The position numbers were made by a program, and so were the translations under genes. A model generated the notes under the pieces. That model made no database searches, had not been told where the DNA came from, and saw nothing but the letters and a program-made list of their open reading frames with translations. 64,000 nucleotides of DNA. It comes from an uncultured Oscillospiraceae bacterium. Lineage in GTDB: Bacteria; Bacillota; Clostridia; Oscillospirales; Acutalibacteraceae. How positions within the stretch are numbered: position 1 is the first letter of the stretch; every line of letters begins with the position of its first letter. The stretch is taken from contig CAOKRG010000003.1 of assembly GCA_948471095.1 (NCBI GenBank), positions 1 through 64,000 on the forward strand. Reading direction: 5' to 3'. This document shows, piece after piece, positions 60,966-64,000 of this stretch.

Positions 60966-62621
60966 TTACTTGGCGTTGCCTTTGGCGATCTCCATCACAT
61001 CGGGATTCGCCTCCAGATAAGCCTGGAACTGGGTGCGGTACTCTTCCAGATATTTATCCAGGCCCGCTGCCTTCAGCTTATCAATGGCGCTGCCGATGTT
61101 CTCCTCATAGGGGACCATGCCAATCTTGATGGGGTAGATGGAGGCGATGATCTCGGTCTGCAGGTTGGTGAGCTCGCTGGTCACGTTGGAAGCGTCGAAC
61201 AAAAACCCGGCAATGGGGGAGACCACATAGTTCTCAGACTTGTAGTTCTGGTAGCTCAGATATTCCTCGGTGGCGGTGGCGGAATCGTACCGCATGTAGG
61301 GCATGTAGCCGGTCATCCAGGTGTCCATATAATACAGGGCGCCGCCGGTGCTCTCGTCCTTCATGGAATCGTCGCGGGACAGCAGGCCCTCGCCCTCGTC
61401 CTTAAAGTAAACGCCCTCCTGCCCATAGTGGAACAGGTCGTGGTTCTCCTGGCTGGCATAGAGCCAATCCAGGAACTTCAGGCCGGACTCGGGGTTCTCC
61501 GCCGTGGCGGAGATCGCGTTCAGGTTCTGCACGAAGGTGCAGATAACGTCGGGCTTTTCGGGGCACATGGTAAACCAGCCGGCGGTCACGTCCTTGAGGT
61601 CGGTATTCTGCATGATCACCTCGGACTGGGAGGGATCGAAGGTCTGGGAGGGCAGGAACGCGCCCAGCTTGGCCTGGTCGCCCTTTACGGTGGAGTCCAG
61701 GTTCAGGATGTCGGGGTTGATGAGGCCGTCCTGGTACATCTTGCGGTAGACCTCGCAATCCTTCTTGAACTCTTCGCTCTCATAGAAGGAATCGATGGTG
61801 CCGTCCTGGCGGGCGATGATCAGGCCCAGGCTGTTCTCCACGTAGAAGGGATAGGTATCATACGTCCTGTGAAGCCAGTGGGCGGTATCCTGGTTCTGAT
61901 GGTACCAGTTGTAGGCCTTAAGGCCGGTTTCCTCCAGGATGTAGTCCTGGGACTTCTTCATCAGGTCCAGCACGTTGTCAACGCTGTCGGAGGGGAACTC
62001 CTCGTAGCCCACCTTCTTCATCACGTCCGTGCGCACGGTGATGTAGGACATAAGGTTGTCGAAGCTGTGCCAGGAGCAGGGAACCGCGTAGTGGTCGCCG
62101 TTGTACACAGCGCCCAGCCACTCGTTTTCGGTGAAGCGCCCCACCAGGTCCGGGTATTTATCCAGATAGGAGTCCAGGGGGATAATGGCGTCCATGCCCG
62201 CGATGGCGGAAATGTTCTTGATATCCTGCATGACGTGGAGCAGCTCAAACTCCTCGCCGGTGGTGAGCATCAGGTTCAGCTTCTCGGCGTAGGAGTCCCA
62301 GGGGATCCGCTGCACGCTGACCTCGATGTTCAGGCCGTCGGCCTTCAGCTTCTCATTCACCGCCGCCATGCCCTTCTCGTGGTCGGGAGAAAAGGTGCCG
62401 GGCTGCACGATGCGCATGGGATGGACCTCCCCATCGTCATCGCCGCCGGCGTTGGCCTCGGAGCTTTCGGGGGCGGACTCGGAGCTTTCGCCGCCCTGGG
62501 AGGCGGAGCTCTCCGGAGCGGAGCTGCTGGAACCGCCGCCGTCATTGCCGCAGGCCGCGAACAGGCTGGCAAACAAGGCCAGAACCAGCAGCAGCGCCGC
62601 GATCTTCTTCAGGTTCTTCAT
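60966..62621 (-). CDS. Sugar ABC transporter substrate-binding lipoprotein 2
   Basis: The protein has 551 residues with a lipoprotein signal and lipobox LFAAC (lipidated C24), a Ser/Glu-rich tether, and then a large family 1-type binding protein of the LplA/LipO kind. It is related in layout to the protein at 8817 but not closely in sequence. The ATG at 62621 has GAAGGAG about nine nucleotides upstream; an ATG at 62639 lies before that site. It follows two permease genes on the minus strand. Ligand unknown. Confidence 0.88.
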   Translation of the reverse strand: MKNLKKIAALLLVLALFASLFAACGNDGGGSSSSAPESSASQGGESSESAPESSEANAGGDDDGEVHPMRIVQPGTFSPDHEKGMAAVNEKLKADGLNIEVSVQRIPWDSYAEKLNLMLTTGEEFELLHVMQDIKNISAIAGMDAIIPLDSYLDKYPDLVGRFTENEWLGAVYNGDHYAVPCSWHSFDNLMSYITVRTDVMKKVGYEEFPSDSVDNVLDLMKKSQDYILEETGLKAYNWYHQNQDTAHWLHRTYDTYPFYVENSLGLIIARQDGTIDSFYESEEFKKDCEVYRKMYQDGLINPDILNLDSTVKGDQAKLGAFLPSQTFDPSQSEVIMQNTDLKDVTAGWFTMCPEKPDVICTFVQNLNAISATAENPESGLKFLDWLYASQENHDLFHYGQEGVYFKDEGEGLLSRDDSMKDESTGGALYYMDTWMTGYMPYMRYDSATATEEYLSYQNYKSENYVVSPIAGFLFDASNVTSELTNLQTEIIASIYPIKIGMVPYEENIGSAIDKLKAAGLDKYLEEYRTQFQAYLEANPDVMEIAKGNAK

Positions 62622-62694
62622 TACTTTCGTCTCCTTCATATAGAGTTTTATTGTTTCAACAGGCCAAGCCTGGTAAAACCATGCAGATGAGGCG

Positions 62695-63615
62695 TTAACC
62701 CTTTACCGCGCCGATGACCATGCCCTTGATAAAGTACTTCTGCAGGAAGGGGTACAGGAGGATGATGGGCCCCATGGTGACCACGGAGGTGGCCATCTTA
62801 AAGCTCTCCTTGGGCGGGGCGCTGGTAACCTGCGCGCCGGTCGAAACCTTGGACAGAGCCGTAATCTCCGACTGGATTTTAAACAGGAGCATTTGCAGGG
62901 AGTAGTAGTTCTGGTCGTTAATGAGCATAACGGAGTTGAAATAGTTGTTCCAGTACCCGATGGCGTAGAACAGGGCGATGGTGGCCAGCACCGGGGTGCA
63001 CAGGGGCAGGTAGATGGTAAAGGCGATGCGCACCTCCCCCGCGCCGTCGATGCGGGCCGATTCGTTGAGGGCGTCTGGAATTTCCCGCACGAAATTGCGC
63101 ACCAGGAACATGTTGAAGGGGGAGAACATCAGCGAGGGCACAATGAGGGCCCAAATGTTGTCGAAACAGCCGATCATTTTGGAGATCATGTACCAGGGCA
63201 CCAGGCCTGCGGAAAACACCATGGTGATGTAAAAGTACAGCGAGAGCCCGTTGCGGTAGCGGCACTGCTTGTTGGCCAGGGTATAGCCGGCTCCAAAGGA
63301 GATAAGGGTGGCCGCCAAAGTGCCTACCACCGTGGCGATGGTGGTCACCTGATACGCCTTGGGCACGGAGGACTTGGAGGAAAACAGCATCTTATAGGCC
63401 GAAATAGACCACTCGGCGGGGAGGAAGGAATAGCCGTTGATGGTGATGGACTTTTCCTCGGTAAAGGACACGATAATGACAAGAAGGAAGGGAACCAGGC
63501 AGAGCAGGGCGAACAGGACCACGAAGAAATAGATGAGGAACTGGGCCAGCTTGTCGCCCCCGCTGGTTTGTATTTTATTTCGGGCGGGCCTGGCCCCGGC
63601 TGGATTGGCAGACAT
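62695..63615 (-). CDS. Sugar ABC transporter permease, LplC type 2
   Basis: The protein has 306 residues with six membrane helices, the EAA-type loop LNESARIDGAGEVRIAF and the C-terminus KGMVIGAVKG as in LplC/YesQ. It is the MalG-like half of the second importer. The order here is permease, permease, binding protein, the reverse of the 8.8-kb operon. Confidence 0.9.
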   Translation of the reverse strand: MSANPAGARPARNKIQTSGGDKLAQFLIYFFVVLFALLCLVPFLLVIIVSFTEEKSITINGYSFLPAEWSISAYKMLFSSKSSVPKAYQVTTIATVVGTLAATLISFGAGYTLANKQCRYRNGLSLYFYITMVFSAGLVPWYMISKMIGCFDNIWALIVPSLMFSPFNMFLVRNFVREIPDALNESARIDGAGEVRIAFTIYLPLCTPVLATIALFYAIGYWNNYFNSVMLINDQNYYSLQMLLFKIQSEITALSKVSTGAQVTSAPPKESFKMATSVVTMGPIILLYPFLQKYFIKGMVIGAVKG

Positions 63616-63648
63616 TGGGCAAAACTCCTTTTCACATTATTTTGGCCG

Positions 63649-63692
63649 GGAGCTCTAGAGCTCCTTGGCAGGAAAGCCCATGGGCTTTCCTG
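63649..63692. promoter_or_regulatory. Two tandem perfect palindromes between permease genes
   Basis: GGAGCTCTAGAGCTCC (63649-63664, 16 nt) and CAGGAAAGCCCA with TGGGCTTTCCTG (63669-63692, 24 nt) are both perfect. They sit between two genes that should be co-transcribed, so an mRNA-processing or stability role is plausible. Layout resembles the tandem palindromes at 8708-8752. Confidence 0.6.
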
Positions 63693-63719
63693 ATGGAAGG
63701 ATGAAGACGGGCCTTGCGC

Positions 63720-64000
63720 TTAGAAAAGCGCTCCGTCCGGGAAATGCCGGCGCACGATCCAGTTGGAGGTGAACACCAAGATAAAGCCCACAACGGACTG
63801 ATACAGGCCCACGGCCATGGAAAGGCTGGGGTCACCAGTATTCTTGAAGGTGCGGTACACGTAGGTGTCGATGACCTCCGCGATGGGCATCAGGGAGCTG
63901 TTGTCCCGGATGATGGCGTACATCATGCCGAAGTCGCCGTAGAAGATGCGGCCCACGGACATCAGGGTCAGAATGCAGATGGTGGGCATCAGCAGGGGAA
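63720..64000 (-). CDS. Sugar ABC transporter permease, LplB type 2 (partial)
   Basis: Only the C-terminal ~93 residues are in the window; the frame continues past the end. LTLMSVGRIFYGDFGMMYAI and VIDTYVYRTFKNTGD are typical of LplB/YtcP permeases and resemble the C-terminus of the permease at 10498 (GRMFYSDFGLFYQV, TIDTYVYRGL). The ending PDGALF is also shared. It is the MalF-like half of the second importer. Confidence 0.88.
   Translation of the reverse strand, partial: PLLMPTICILTLMSVGRIFYGDFGMMYAIIRDNSSLMPIAEVIDTYVYRTFKNTGDPSLSMAVGLYQSVVGFILVFTSNWIVRRHFPDGALF

Noticed and set aside
60573..62690. Long plus-strand frame opposite the second importer
   Set aside because: Antisense to a lipoprotein with a clear signal sequence; it lacks a ribosome site and motifs.

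Overview
The window looks like chromosome of a GC-rich, spore-forming, Gram-positive anaerobe of class Clostridia, probably order Oscillospirales (inference). The signs are sporulation genes (ylbJ, yqfC, yqfD), Firmicute-style AGGAGG ribosome binding sites, sigma-A promoters with 17-nt spacers, lplABC-type sugar importers, rubrerythrin and rubredoxin, PerR, and the block phoH-ybeY-dgkA-era. No plasmid, phage or transposase gene is visible.

Layout. 1-3.6 kb is accessory DNA: the 3' half of a tRNA-Trp gene (an att-like scar), a HepT/MntA toxin-antitoxin pair, and two regulators (XRE and MerR types). 3.8-18.6 kb is a carbohydrate locus: GH32 beta-fructosidase and a CE1-type esterase with their own promoter and palindromic operator; a LacI-family regulator broken by one extra G; a solute-binding lipoprotein and two permeases; a second CE1-type esterase; a beta-lactamase-fold serine hydrolase; a P-loop uridine-kinase-like protein; a GH13_18 sucrose-phosphorylase-type enzyme; and a DUF2961/GH172 protein. 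Together they suggest import and intracellular breakdown of a fructose-containing, possibly acylated or anhydro, oligosaccharide. 19.1-21.8 kb is a three-gene DUF2089 / 48-aa protein / DUF4097 operon.

22.3-41.4 kb is mostly housekeeping: a Gfo/Idh/MocA oxidoreductase, purL, a DAHP synthase, sporulation membrane proteins, phoH, ybeY, dgkA, two unknown proteins, era, and on the minus strand rpsB-tsf. 41.5-45.7 kb holds a pair of TrkA-type K+ regulators, a PerR/Fur regulator overlapping a kinase-like protein and an acetyltransferase, then rubrerythrin, a small protein and a rubredoxin. 46.9-53.3 kb is a two-component system with an FtsX-type ABC exporter and a secreted protein with a duplicated domain. 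53.3-59.6 kb has a DUF4317 protein, a Tet(M)-like GTPase, an AAC(3)-like acetyltransferase and an S1-domain protein. 60.0-64.0 kb is a second sugar-importer operon on the minus strand, cut off by the window end.

The most unusual layer is non-coding. Spacers between operons (about 6.7-7.3, 13.3, 21.8-22.3, 23.6-24.3, 31.6, 54.5-55.1 and 57.2-57.5 kb) carry modular arrays of short perfect hairpins. The same modules recur in different orders and sometimes one sits inside another. Associated with them are a ~375-bp foldback palindrome, three tandem 131-bp repeats, and duplicated hairpins at the purL promoter. All functional calls come from motif recognition by eye; no database search was run.
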